Shown here: positions 1 through 7,335 of the stretch, piece after piece
How the letters are laid out: every line of letters starts with the position of its first letter
Position numbering within the stretch: the stretch's first letter is position 1
Source of the DNA: Betaproteobacteria bacterium
Lineage (GTDB): Bacteria; Pseudomonadota; Gammaproteobacteria; Burkholderiales; SHXO01
Length of the DNA stretch: 32,275 nucleotides
Direction: 5' to 3'
NCBI GenBank assembly: GCA_009693245.1
Contig: SHXO01000031.1
Span: 1-32,275, forward strand
Notes under the pieces: generated by a model
The model's input: only the letters and a program-made list of their open reading frames with translations
What the model was told of the DNA's origin: nothing
Database searches by the model: none
Translations under genes and position numbers: made by a program

Positions 1-218
1 AAGTTGGATACAAAGCCAGTGAAGAGGCTCGCAAAACGCCTTGAAAGGCGCGAAATAACCCGGCTGAAGGTCACCTGGCCGAGAATGAAACTCATTTCGC
101 TAACGCGGTAAGAGATCCGTCGTAGAAAAGTGATTATTAGAGGTGCCCTCTAGTAAGTAGTGGAGACTAACGTCCTGCACCGGGTCTTCGCGGCTTAACG
201 TATGTCCGTTGCGCAGCT
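1..218. other. left-edge region without a convincing gene
   Basis: One plus-strand frame is open from the window edge to TAA at 109-111 (36 codons, rich in Lys and Arg). It could be the tail of a gene that starts outside the window, but an open run this short is common by chance in GC-rich DNA and I recognise no family in it. The other two plus frames close within 44 bases. The rest, up to the stop of the minus-strand hydrolase at 219, shows no coding signal. Confidence 0.3.
37..50 (-). terminator. possible weak intrinsic terminator
   Basis: A 5-bp perfect stem (CGCCT/AGGCG) with a 4-nt loop. Read on the minus strand it is followed by TTTT. It lies about 170 bases beyond the stop codon of the minus-strand hydrolase gene, so it could end that transcript. 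The short stem and short T run keep confidence low. Confidence 0.22.
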
Positions 219-1142
219 TCAATCCTCCCATTCCAACTCCACATAACTCGTCGTCACGTTGCGCCGGTGGAAGTTCTCGAACTCCCGCCACTTGCCTTGC
301 TCCGAGTATCCAACTTCTTCTATTGCCTGCTCGATGGTTCGGCGCTTCTTGAGCGCGGTGCGGATCTCGCCGACGATCAAGCGTAGATAGGCTTCCTGCG
401 CTTGCATGGCCTGAGGCCACTCTACTGCGGCGGGGCCGTGGCCAGGGACGGCGCGCTTGGCGGGGAGTTTTTTGAGATCCTCGATGACCGCGAGCCAACC
501 TAACACGCTGCCGTCGATGGCGGGGGTGTGATCGAGGAACAAAAGATCGGACAACCATATGGTGCCGGTGCGTTCGTCCCAGATGCTGATGTCGCTATCG
601 GAATGCCCAATGGGGAAGGCGCGCAACAGGATCTTGCGGCCACCTAGATCCAGCGTGAGGGTGTCCGCTACCGTCAATGTTGGCGGGATCATGGTGCTTG
701 CGGCCACCGGTTCGCCTAGGTCTCGCACCAGGGAACGGGTGAAGTTTCGCGCACGCACGGCCATGGCCTTGGGCAGGCGCTCGTGCCCCACGAAGGTTGC
801 GCCATCGTCCTTGAACGCGGCATTGCCGAAGACGTGATCGGGGTGGACGTGGGTGTTGATGACGTAACACACGGGGAGCGCGGTGCGTTGTCGGATGGCA
901 GCGCGCAGGCGCTGGCCGATGACGATGCTGCCTCCGGTGTCGATCACCGCCACGCAGCGTGCGCCAAGGATGAACCCGATGTTGGCTTGGTCGCCCATGT
1001 TGCCGGGTGCGCGTTCTTCGATTTTGCCGGCATGCACGAACACGCCCGGGGCGATTTCCTGTAGCTCGAAGTCGCTTGAAGCGTTGGTTCGTGCCATGAG
1101 CGGCAATAGGCACAGCGCGAAAGACCATTTTTTTATGCTCAT
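219..1142 (-). CDS. exported metallo-beta-lactamase-fold hydrolase (SoxH / quinoprotein-relay type)
   Basis: Predicted 307-residue secreted zinc hydrolase. A Lys-containing N-terminus followed by a hydrophobic stretch (residues 6-17) and a small-residue region looks like a signal peptide, so it should act in the periplasm. The metal-binding signature HVHPDH is at residues 98-103 (H98, H100, D102, H103), with further ligands expected at H180 (GHSDSD), D199 (SDLLFLDH) and H235 (PGHG). This is the full ligand set of the fold. From family knowledge, the sequence resembles the SoxH-like hydrolases seen beside quinoprotein systems; the substrate is unknown. No sox or PQQ genes adjoin it here. The ATG at 1142 is chosen because it gives a complete signal peptide. 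It is divergent from ltaE, and the shared 63-bp gap carries two palindromes. The family call is secure; the specific role is not. Confidence 0.85.
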   Translation of the reverse strand: MSIKKWSFALCLLPLMARTNASSDFELQEIAPGVFVHAGKIEERAPGNMGDQANIGFILGARCVAVIDTGGSIVIGQRLRAAIRQRTALPVCYVINTHVHPDHVFGNAAFKDDGATFVGHERLPKAMAVRARNFTRSLVRDLGEPVAASTMIPPTLTVADTLTLDLGGRKILLRAFPIGHSDSDISIWDERTGTIWLSDLLFLDHTPAIDGSVLGWLAVIEDLKKLPAKRAVPGHGPAAVEWPQAMQAQEAYLRLIVGEIRTALKKRRTIEQAIEEVGYSEQGKWREFENFHRRNVTTSYVELEWED

Positions 1143-1157
1143 TACGGGGTTTCCATG

Positions 1158-1179
1158 AGGGCAAGATTTATCTTGCCCT
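1158..1179. promoter_or_regulatory. perfect 22-bp palindrome in divergent promoter region
   Basis: Arms AGGGCAAGAT and ATCTTGCCCT (10 bp, no mismatch) are separated by TT. The element lies 16 bp from the hydrolase start (minus) and 27 bp from the ltaE start (plus). A short spacer with symmetric arms between divergent genes is typical of a dimeric repressor or activator site. There is no T run to suggest a terminator. The regulator is unknown. Confidence 0.5.
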
Positions 1180-1181
1180 AG

Positions 1182-1193
1182 GGTAACATTACC
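1182..1193. promoter_or_regulatory. second short palindrome GGTAA-CA-TTACC
   Basis: A 5-bp inverted repeat with a 2-nt spacer, 2 bp downstream of the larger palindrome and 12 bp before the ltaE ATG. Its right half overlaps a direct repeat of ACATTAC (1186-1192 and 1195-1201). It may be part of the same control region or a separate half-site; chance cannot be excluded for arms this short. Confidence 0.25.
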
Positions 1194-1205
1194 TACATTA
1201 CAGGG

Positions 1206-2243
1206 ATGGAGAAGGTTGTGGGAACCATCGATCTACGCAGCGACACGGTGACCAAGCCGGCGCCGGGAATGCGCGCCGCCATGGCCGCCGCCGAAGTGGG
1301 CGACGATGTTTATGGCGAGGACCCCACCGTCAACCGGTTGGAAGCTCTCGCCGCCGGCATGCTGGGAAAAGAGGCGGCATTGTTCGTGTGCAGTGGCACG
1401 CAAAGTAATTTGTTGGGTGTCATGGCCCATTGCGAGCGCGGGGACGAGTATCTGGTAGGCCAGCAGGCGCATACGTATAAGTACGAGGGAGGCGGCGCGG
1501 CGGTGCTGGGCAGCATCCAGCCGCAACCTCTGGACAACGAACCCGACGGCACGTTGGACTTGGGTAAGCTTGCCCAGGTGGTCAAACCAGACGATTCGCA
1601 CTTTGCGCGTACGCGCCTGTTGTGCCTGGAGAACACTCACGGCGGCAAGGTGCTGCCATTGGGCTATCTCGGCCGGGCGGATGCCTTTGCGCGCGGCGCG
1701 GGGTTGGGCATGCATCTGGATGGGGCACGCTTGTTCAACGCGGCGGTTAAGCTACAAATCCCCGTGGGTGAAATGGCGAAGCATTTCGACACCGTCTCCA
1801 TCTGCCTATCGAAGGGCCTGGGTGCGCCCGTGGGCTCGGTGTTGTGCGGAAGCAAGGATCTCATCGCGAAAGCGCGCCGCTGGCGCAAAGTGCTAGGCGG
1901 CGGCATGCGGCAAGCGGGGGTGCTCGCCGCCGCGGGTATCTATGCCTTGACCCAGCATGTGGAACGGCTGGCGGAGGATCACGAGAACGCCAGCCGGCTG
2001 GCGCAGGGGCTGGCGGACGTCGATGAGATCGATGTCGATGCGTGGTCGGCCCAAACCAACATGGTGTTCATAAAGCTCGCCCAGGAGTTGGTGGCGCCCT
2101 TGAAAAAGCATCTGGCGGAACGAGGCATTCTCATCGGAAGCGGGCCAGCGGTACGGCTCGTGACCCATCTCGATGTCAGCAGGACAGACGTCGGCGCGGT
2201 AGTGGGCGGGGTTAAGGAGTTCTTTGCGGGGGCAAGCCACTAG
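1206..2243 (+). CDS. ltaE: low-specificity L-threonine aldolase
   Basis: PLP enzyme of fold type I that cleaves L-threonine and L-allo-threonine to glycine and acetaldehyde in the cytoplasm. The product is 345 residues, the normal length for the family. It opens with the characteristic TIDLRSDTVTKP (residues 7-18), has the substrate/PLP contact HLDGAR at 170-175, and the Schiff-base lysine K203 in SICLSKGLGAPVGS. The ATG at 1206 has only a weak upstream ribosome site (a short purine run), but homologues begin at about the same point before the conserved IDLRSDT block. It is divergent from the metallo-hydrolase and 78 bp upstream of the next gene, which has its own promoter-like sequence. Nothing suggests damage. 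Confidence 0.92.
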   Translation: MEKVVGTIDLRSDTVTKPAPGMRAAMAAAEVGDDVYGEDPTVNRLEALAAGMLGKEAALFVCSGTQSNLLGVMAHCERGDEYLVGQQAHTYKYEGGGAAVLGSIQPQPLDNEPDGTLDLGKLAQVVKPDDSHFARTRLLCLENTHGGKVLPLGYLGRADAFARGAGLGMHLDGARLFNAAVKLQIPVGEMAKHFDTVSICLSKGLGAPVGSVLCGSKDLIAKARRWRKVLGGGMRQAGVLAAAGIYALTQHVERLAEDHENASRLAQGLADVDEIDVDAWSAQTNMVFIKLAQELVAPLKKHLAERGILIGSGPAVRLVTHLDVSRTDVGAVVGGVKEFFAGASH

Positions 2244-2246
2244 GTT

Positions 2247-2276
2247 TTGGGAGCGAGTGAGCGCTGCGCCTATAAT
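2247..2276 (+). promoter_or_regulatory. candidate sigma-70 promoter for the OmpA-domain gene
   Basis: TTGGGA at 2247-2252 (4 of 6 matches to the -35 consensus), an 18-bp spacer, and a perfect TATAAT at 2271-2276. It starts 3 bases after the ltaE stop and would give a leader of about 40 bases before the ATG at 2322. The perfect -10 box in an otherwise GC-rich gap makes this one of the better promoter candidates here. Confidence 0.5.
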
Positions 2277-2321
2277 CGACGCCCTAGGCACCTTTGGCCC
2301 AACCCCATTAAGAGATTCGCG

Positions 2322-3365
2322 ATGCAACAAAACTGGATATCCGTGGCAGTGGTGATGGCCTGTTTGGGCATGGCCGCGCCAATGACGGCATCATCCGCGG
2401 ATCAAGGCGGAGTATTGCCGCCGCCGAGTCTGTTCGACGACCCGCCCTCGCAAGAACGCGCGGCGCCACCGCCAAGCGCCGCACCCTCGCAGCCAGCAGC
2501 AACGCCTCAGCCCGCCCCGGTAAGCGCGTCTAAGGAGGCCACACCGCCTCCCGAGGAATCCTCGGCGCCCCCGCGTAGATCCGTATGGTGGAAGCCATGG
2601 ACATGGGGTTCGGGCGAGACCAAAGCACCGGCGCCAACCTCGCCTGCGCCCCAAGCGAGCCAAACTGCCCACCCGGAGCCCGCGCAGGCAGGCACGACCG
2701 AGCCTGCCTCCGCCGCGCCACCGCCGGTGGTGCAACAACAGGTTCCCAATACCACGCCACCGGCCGAAGTTTCCGCGCCAGCACCCGCGCGCGAGATACA
2801 AGCCCCGCCGCCGGCGAAAACGGTTCCCATGGATAAGCCAAAAGATCACGCGGCCCCGCCCGCTCCGCCGCAACGCGCGCCGGTGGCGAGCCCGGCGGCT
2901 GCCAAGCCTAAACCCGTGGCGGGAACCGCCCACCAACCGCAGGTCCGAAAGGCAGACCGTCCCTTGAGCATGTCCTCTGAAGCTTGGTTCGCTTACAACA
3001 GTTCCGCCCTCGATGTGGCGGACAAGAAACTGCTGGACGACATGGCGGCGAAGCTCGCCAACGGCGACTATCAGACCATCCGCGTGACGGGCCACACGGA
3101 CAAGATCGAGACCGCCGAGTTTGGCGAAAAGCTATCGCTGCTACGCGCGCAAGCGGTCAAACAAAATTTGGTATTGAAGGGCCTCGATGCCCGCCGTATC
3201 GCGGTTTCGGGGCAAGGCGCCGGCGATCCGGTGACGCGCGCGGGGCAATGTGGCAAGCTCGAGGGCCAAGTGTTGCATGCCTGTCTAGCCCCAGACCGCC
3301 GGGCCGAAATTATCGTTACACGTGCCTTGGCCAAGAAGCCGGGCGGGCAAGTCGTGCGGCAGTAA
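2322..3365 (+). CDS. proline-rich OmpA-family peptidoglycan-binding envelope protein
   Basis: A 347-residue exported protein in three parts. First is a signal peptide (residues 1-26; hydrophobic core VAVVMACLGMA). Then comes a long Pro/Ala-rich low-complexity linker (about 30-213) interrupted by a Trp-rich patch (RSVWWKPWTW, about 86-95). Last is a C-terminal OmpA-like domain (about 215-335). The OmpA domain has the peptidoglycan-contact features TGHTDKIE (Asp at 260) and PDRRAEI (second Arg at 327). From family knowledge this domain binds meso-diaminopimelate in cell-wall peptide; the linker could span the periplasm. The frame is open upstream to a TTG at 2247, but ATG 2322 is chosen because it begins the signal peptide and lies downstream of the predicted promoter. 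The TAA overlaps the ATG of the next gene by one base. The protein could be lipid-free periplasmic or anchored by an uncleaved N-terminus. Confidence 0.75.
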   Translation: MQQNWISVAVVMACLGMAAPMTASSADQGGVLPPPSLFDDPPSQERAAPPPSAAPSQPAATPQPAPVSASKEATPPPEESSAPPRRSVWWKPWTWGSGETKAPAPTSPAPQASQTAHPEPAQAGTTEPASAAPPPVVQQQVPNTTPPAEVSAPAPAREIQAPPPAKTVPMDKPKDHAAPPAPPQRAPVASPAAAKPKPVAGTAHQPQVRKADRPLSMSSEAWFAYNSSALDVADKKLLDDMAAKLANGDYQTIRVTGHTDKIETAEFGEKLSLLRAQAVKQNLVLKGLDARRIAVSGQGAGDPVTRAGQCGKLEGQVLHACLAPDRRAEIIVTRALAKKPGGQVVRQ

Positions 3366-4222
3366 TGCGAATGGACAACCGCTCGGGCAATGGCGAAACA
3401 CGAAACATGGCGCTGTTCTGCGATTTTGAGAACATCGCCCTAGGCGCGCAAGACGCCAAGTACGACAAGTTCGATATCAGCAAGATCCTCGAGAAGTTGC
3501 TCGTCAAAGGCAACATCGTCGTCAAGAAGGCCTATTGCGATTGGGAGCGCTACAAGGCCCACAAGGCCGCCATGCACGAGGCGGCCTTCGAGTTGATCGA
3601 GATCCCCCATGTGCGCCAGTCCGGGAAAAACTCCGCCGACATTCGCCTTGTGGTGGATGCCCTGGACCTGTGCTACACCAAGGCGCATCTGGATACGTTC
3701 GTCATCATCAGCGGCGACTCGGACTTCTCGCCCCTCGTGAGCAAGTTGAGAGAGAACAACAAGGAAGTGATCGGCGTGGGCGTGAAGCAGTCCACCTCGG
3801 ACTTGCTGATCGCCAACTGCGACGAGTTCATTTTCTACGACGATCTCGTGCGAGAGGACAAGACCGCCAAGCGCGGCCGGCGGCGGACTTCCCCCGCCAG
3901 CTCAGGCGCGGCGAAAGCGGCGGCTCCCAATCCAAAACAAGCGCCCGCCGAAGGCGAGGACAAAACCCAGCAGGCCCTCGACTTGGTGGTGGACACCTTC
4001 GACGCCCTGGTGGCCGAGCGCGGCGAGGGCGACAAGATCTGGGGTTCCATGATCAAGCAGGCCCTGAAGCGCCGCAAACCGGGCTTCAACGAGAGCTACT
4101 ACGGCTTCAAGAGTTTCAGCAGCTTGTTGGATGAAGCCCACTCGCGCGGGCTCCTCGGCTTGGAACACGACGACAAATCGGGCGGCTACGTCGTGCGCGC
4201 CACTCGCGGGGAGGCCGCGTAG
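3365..4222 (+). CDS. NYN-domain (PIN-like) RNase with C-terminal LOTUS/OST-HTH domain
   Basis: A 285-residue protein. The N-terminal NYN nuclease domain (about 15-165) contains the acidic positions expected of PIN-like RNases: D20 in LFCDFEN, D92 in NSADIRLVVDAL, and D118/D120 in ISGDSDFSPL. A basic linker with GRRR (about 168-205) leads to a C-terminal LOTUS/OST-HTH-like domain (about 205-282), a fold known to bind RNA or protein partners. From family knowledge it should be a cytoplasmic RNase or RNA-processing factor; the target is unknown. The start is ambiguous: ATG 3365 overlaps the TAA of the OmpA gene (TAATG), ATG 3371 is two codons on, and the domain itself begins at Met15 (3407). I prefer 3365 because the overlap suggests coupled translation. 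The pairing of an RNase with an envelope protein has no obvious functional logic. Confidence 0.8.
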   Translation: MRMDNRSGNGETRNMALFCDFENIALGAQDAKYDKFDISKILEKLLVKGNIVVKKAYCDWERYKAHKAAMHEAAFELIEIPHVRQSGKNSADIRLVVDALDLCYTKAHLDTFVIISGDSDFSPLVSKLRENNKEVIGVGVKQSTSDLLIANCDEFIFYDDLVREDKTAKRGRRRTSPASSGAAKAAAPNPKQAPAEGEDKTQQALDLVVDTFDALVAERGEGDKIWGSMIKQALKRRKPGFNESYYGFKSFSSLLDEAHSRGLLGLEHDDKSGGYVVRATRGEAA

Positions 4223-4245
4223 TTTGCGTCCTTGCGCCCCTTTCA

Positions 4246-4275
4246 TTGACCTGCGGCAATGCAGCACGGTAACAT
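4246..4275 (+). promoter_or_regulatory. candidate promoter for tpiA and the downstream array
   Basis: TTGACC at 4246-4251 (5 of 6), an 18-bp spacer and TAACAT at 4270-4275 (4 of 6), 25 bp before the tpiA ATG. It would give a short leader of about 18-20 bases. It lies in the only sizeable gap (77 bp) upstream of tpiA, so some promoter is expected there. Confidence 0.4.
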
Positions 4276-4299
4276 CCCGCCGCTTTTTTCACCCACTGA

Positions 4300-5070
4300 A
4301 TGCCTGCGATGCGCAAACCTCTGGTAGCGGGTAACTGGAAGATGCATGGGAGCTTGGCGGCCAATGCCAAGTTGCTGGGCGCTCTGGTGGAAGGGTGGAC
4401 GGGTGCGAAGTCCGTGGATTGTGCCGTATGCGTACCTTTCCCTTACTTGCACCAAGCGCGGGCGTTGCTGGGCTCGAGCGATATCCAGTGGGGCGCGCAG
4501 AATATGAATGCCCAGGCGCAAGGGGCTTTCACCGGGGAGATATCTGGCCCCATGTTGCGTGATTTCGGTTGCCGGTTCGTAATCGTGGGGCACTCGGAGA
4601 GGCGCCAGCTCTTCGGCGAAAGCAGCGAGTGGGTGGCGGAGAAGTTTTCCGCGGCTTTGTCTCATGGCCTGGTTCCGGTTCTATGCGTGGGGGAGTCCTT
4701 GGCGCAAAGGGAATCCGGACAAACCGAGGCGGTGGTGGGCAGTCAGCTCGATGCGGTATTGAATGCCGTTGGAGCGCAGGAATTGAGCAAAGGCGTGTTA
4801 GCCTACGAGCCCGTTTGGGCCATCGGCACGGGCAAGACCGCCACGCCGGAACAGGCTCAGAGCGTTCACCGGTTCCTGCGAGAACGGGTGGCGCTGGCGG
4901 ACGGCGAAGCCGCTGGCGCGTTGCGAATGTTATACGGAGGCAGCGTGAAGGCCTCCAACGCGCGGAGTTTGTTCCGCCAGCCAGACATCGACGGTGCGCT
5001 GGTGGGGGGAGCTTCTCTACAGGCGGAAGAATTCCTGAGCATTTGTTTGGCCGCGAGGCCTAAAGATTAA
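4300..5070 (+). CDS. tpiA: triosephosphate isomerase
   Basis: Interconverts dihydroxyacetone phosphate and glyceraldehyde 3-phosphate in glycolysis and gluconeogenesis. The 256-residue product has the standard TIM-barrel signature: N12/K14 in AGNWKM, the catalytic His98 in VGHSERR, the catalytic Glu170 in AYEPVWAIGTGKT (which continues into flexible loop 6), and the phosphate-binding YGGSV (212-216) and LVGGASL (234-240). The length is normal. ATG 4309 (Met4) is an equally good start because most family members begin 2-5 residues before the AGNWKM block. It is first in the array and is followed after 14 bases by secG, an arrangement widely conserved in Betaproteobacteria. Confidence 0.96.
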   Translation: MPAMRKPLVAGNWKMHGSLAANAKLLGALVEGWTGAKSVDCAVCVPFPYLHQARALLGSSDIQWGAQNMNAQAQGAFTGEISGPMLRDFGCRFVIVGHSERRQLFGESSEWVAEKFSAALSHGLVPVLCVGESLAQRESGQTEAVVGSQLDAVLNAVGAQELSKGVLAYEPVWAIGTGKTATPEQAQSVHRFLRERVALADGEAAGALRMLYGGSVKASNARSLFRQPDIDGALVGGASLQAEEFLSICLAARPKD

Positions 5071-5084
5071 ATAGCGAGTTGACG

Positions 5085-5450
5085 ATGTTGCATGCCATTG
5101 TTCTGACGTTTCACGTAATCGCGGCGGCCAGTGTGATCGGCCTGGTACTTCTGCAGCACGGAAAAGGCGCCGACATGGGAGCCGCTTTCGGTAGCGGATC
5201 GTCTGGAAGTTTGTTCGGGGCCTCGGGCTCGGCCAACTTCCTGAGCCGGTCCACGGCCGTGGTGGCGGCGGTGTTTTTCGTGACGAGCATGGGATTGACC
5301 TACCTGTCCACGCAAAAGCACCGGCCCACCAGCGTGGTGGATGTGCCGCATGGCACCGAACCGGTTCCGGCTACTTCTACCGCTACCACGCCGGCCACTC
5401 CGCCGAGCCAGCCGGACGATAGCTCGCGAGTCAAGGAAATTCCGAAGTAG
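5085..5450 (+). CDS. secG: preprotein translocase subunit SecG
   Basis: Small inner-membrane subunit of the SecYEG channel. The 121-residue product has two hydrophobic segments (about 4-22 and 56-74). They are joined by the conserved loop with LLQHGKGADMGAAFGSG and SLFGASGSANFLSR, which is diagnostic for the family. The C-terminal tail (about 80-121) is Pro/Thr-rich and variable, as usual in this class. ATG 5085 is used; an in-frame TTG two codons upstream is less likely. It is spaced 14 bases from tpiA and followed by a tRNA gene, so the transcript probably needs processing around the tRNA. Confidence 0.93.
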   Translation: MLHAIVLTFHVIAAASVIGLVLLQHGKGADMGAAFGSGSSGSLFGASGSANFLSRSTAVVAAVFFVTSMGLTYLSTQKHRPTSVVDVPHGTEPVPATSTATTPATPPSQPDDSSRVKEIPK

Positions 5451-5495
5451 ATTGGCGGTCGCACTGAATGGGATGCGGACGTTTTGAGTAGGCTT

Positions 5496-5580
5496 GCCGA
5501 TGTGGTGAAATTGGTAGACACGCCGTCTTGAGGGGGCGGTGGCGAAAGCCGTGGGAGTTCGAGTCTCCCCATCGGCACCA
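5496..5580 (+). tRNA. tRNA-Leu, anticodon GAG
   Basis: An 85-base type II (long variable arm) tRNA with encoded CCA. The acceptor stem pairs GCCGATG with CATCGGC, followed by A and CCA. The anticodon stem CCGTC/GGCGG closes the loop TTGAGGG, giving anticodon GAG (reads CUC and CUU). The T-arm contains GTTCGAGTC and the variable arm is a short hairpin. It lies between secG and nuoA on the same strand, so it is probably cut from a longer transcript by RNase P and other nucleases. Confidence 0.97.
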
Positions 5581-5685
5581 TGAGAGCGGGCGTCTGAACG
5601 CTCGCGGAGTAAGCCTGGAGGCTGTTGTGACGGCAGGTCCGTTGCGTGTAGTGAAAGTGCCATTCGCGGGGGCAAGGAAAAAAGG

Positions 5686-6054
5686 GTGTTAGAGCAGTAC
5701 TTCCCGATCCTGCTTTTCATATTGGTTGGCCTGGGTGTTGGCGTGGTTCCCATCGTACTGGCGGGTGGAATCAGCCGCCTCACCGGTACGCACAAACCCG
5801 ATAGCGAGAAACTCTCTCCTTACGAATGCGGTTTCGAAGCCTTCGAAGATGCGCGCATGAAGTTCGATGTGCGCTATTACTTGGTCGCCATTTTGTTCAT
5901 CTTGTTCGATCTGGAGATCGCCTTCCTGTTTCCCTGGGCCGTGGCTCTGAGGGAGATCGGCCTCTTCGGTTTCCTTTCCATGATGGTGTTTCTGGCCATC
6001 CTCGTCGTGGGCTTCGTCTACGAGTGGAAGAAAGGCGCCCTCGAGTGGGAATGA
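5686..6054 (+). CDS. nuoA: NADH-quinone oxidoreductase subunit A
   Basis: First gene of the complex I operon; a membrane-arm subunit homologous to mitochondrial ND3. The 122-residue product has three hydrophobic segments (about 4-26, 62-82 and 90-112). It also has the conserved loop [18 protein letters not shown], whose Cys lies near the quinone-channel entrance and changes state in the active/deactive transition of complex I. The following [21 protein letters not shown] is diagnostic. The start is GTG 5686, preceded by the purine-rich AAGGAAAAAAGGG; no suitable ATG exists. It begins 105 bases after the tRNA, a gap with no promoter I would defend. Confidence 0.95.
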   Translation: MLEQYFPILLFILVGLGVGVVPIVLAGGISRLTGTHKPDSEKLSPYECGFEAFEDARMKFDVRYYLVAILFILFDLEIAFLFPWAVALREIGLFGFLSMMVFLAILVVGFVYEWKKGALEWE

Positions 6055-6110
6055 GCGACCGGCCCATGGCCGCGACTGGATCAGCCACTACTTAAACGAT
6101 AAGGCATGAC

Positions 6111-6590
6111 GTGAACACCGAGGGCGTTCTTGAACGGGGTTTTGTTACCACCAGCCTTGACACTGTCATAAATTGGACCCGCACCGGGTCGCTCTGGCCC
6201 ATGACTTTCGGGCTGGCTTGCTGCGCGGTGGAAATGATGCATGCGGGCGCGTCGCGCTACGACCTGGACCGCTTTGGCATCGTGTTTCGTCCGAGCCCAC
6301 GCCAGTCGGACGTGATGATCGTCGCCGGTACTCTGTGCAACAAAATGGCGCCCGCGCTACGCAAGGTGTACGACCAGATGGCCGAGCCGCGCTGGGTGAT
6401 TTCCATGGGATCGTGTGCCAACGGCGGCGGTTACTACCACTATTCCTATTCCGTGGTGCGCGGCTGCGACCGTATCGTGCCGGTGGACGTCTATGTGCCG
6501 GGCTGCCCGCCCACGGCGGAGGCGCTGCTCTACGGCATCATCCAGTTGCAAAACAAGATCAAGCGCACCAACACCATCGCCCGGGGCTGA
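6111..6590 (+). CDS. nuoB: NADH-quinone oxidoreductase subunit B
   Basis: Peripheral-arm subunit that carries cluster N2, the last iron-sulfur centre before quinone. The 159-residue product has the four cluster cysteines in place: C37 and C38 in [10 protein letters not shown]102 in GSCANGGG, and C132 in VPGCPPTAE. The start is GTG 6111; AAGG at 6101-6104 is a plausible ribosome site. It is separated from nuoA by 56 bases and from nuoC by 9. Length and motifs are normal. Confidence 0.96.
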   Translation: MNTEGVLERGFVTTSLDTVINWTRTGSLWPMTFGLACCAVEMMHAGASRYDLDRFGIVFRPSPRQSDVMIVAGTLCNKMAPALRKVYDQMAEPRWVISMGSCANGGGYYHYSYSVVRGCDRIVPVDVYVPGCPPTAEALLYGIIQLQNKIKRTNTIARG

Positions 6591-6599
6591 CCAGAGAAT

Positions 6600-7244
6600 A
6601 TGAGCGAACGGCTCGATGGCCTGATCGATACGCTGCAAGTAAAGTTTGGCGAGAGCGTGGCCTCCTGTACGCCATCCCATGGCGAGGTGACCTTGACGGT
6701 CAAGGCGGCAGACCTGCTGGCGGTGGCGCGTGCCCTGCGCGACGACCCGGCGCTGCGCTTCGAGATCCTGATCGATCTAGCCGGAATGGACTATAGCGGC
6801 CATGGCGGGGGCGAGTGGGACGGGGCGCGCTTCGCGGCGGTATATCACTTCTTGTCGGTGTCCTTGAACCAGCGGTTGCGCCTGCGCGTGTTTGCCCCCA
6901 ACGATGACATGCCCATCCTCGATTCCGTGACCACAATATGGCCCTCCGCCAATTGGTATGAGCGCGAGGCCTTCGACTTGTTCGGCATCGTCTTCGATGG
7001 ACACCCCGATCTGCGCCGCATCTTGACGGACTATGGCTTCACCGGCCATCCCTTCCGCAAGGATTTCCCGATCTCCGGTTACGTGGAAATGCGCTACGAC
7101 CCGGACCAGAAGCGGGTGATTTACCAACCGGTGACCATCGAGCCGCGCGAGATCGTGCCGCGCGTGATACGCGAAGAACATTATGGGGACGTGGAAAACA
7201 AATCTCACCACAGAGGCACGGAGACACAGAGGAAAGCCGGTTGA
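6600..7244 (+). CDS. nuoC: NADH-quinone oxidoreductase subunit C, repeat-encoded C-terminus
   Basis: The 30-kDa peripheral-arm subunit, 214 residues. The family core is present, including [19 protein letters not shown] and the following [19 protein letters not shown], then the terminal block [11 protein letters not shown] (about 181-191). After the natural-looking end (about [10 protein letters not shown]) the last dozen or so residues, including [12 protein letters not shown], and the stop codon are encoded by the left arm of a foldback repeat (7205-7327). Family members normally end near the [11 protein letters not shown] region, so this tail is acquired. It is probably harmless because it follows the conserved core. 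It is fused to nuoD in some bacteria but separate here. Confidence 0.94.
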   Translation: MSERLDGLIDTLQVKFGESVASCTPSHGEVTLTVKAADLLAVARALRDDPALRFEILIDLAGMDYSGHGGGEWDGARFAAVYHFLSVSLNQRLRLRVFAPNDDMPILDSVTTIWPSANWYEREAFDLFGIVFDGHPDLRRILTDYGFTGHPFRKDFPISGYVEMRYDPDQKRVIYQPVTIEPREIVPRVIREEHYGDVENKSHHRGTETQRKAG

Positions 7245-7327
7245 TGAAAAATCCTGCGCTCTCGAAAACGGTTGCGGCTAGAAAAGAAAATCTTCTACCA
7301 GGGTTTTCTCCGTGTCTCCGTGGTGAA
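7205..7327. repeat. foldback repeat across the nuoC-nuoD junction
   Basis: The left arm begins TCACCAC at 7205 and the right arm ends GTGGTGAA at 7327. Over the outer 20 nt the arms match at 18 positions; both are built of CACGGAGACA-type words. About 75 bp of AT-richer sequence lies between. From memory, very similar CACGGAGACAC words occur as dispersed palindromic repeats in many environmental bacteria; I could not check this. The element contributes the last codons and stop of nuoC. The right arm contains GGTGA at 7322-7326, the only plausible ribosome site for nuoD. Confidence 0.7.
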
Positions 7328-7335
7328 CGCCGCAA

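Noticed and set aside
1-111. Partial gene running in from the left edge
   Set aside because: Thirty-six codons with no recognisable motif; kept only as a remark in the region entry.
2391-3095. Long open frame (234 codons) on the minus strand opposite the OmpA-domain gene
   Set aside because: It is Arg/Gly-rich, lacks any family motif and mirrors the Pro/Ala-rich coding strand; a shadow of strong codon bias.
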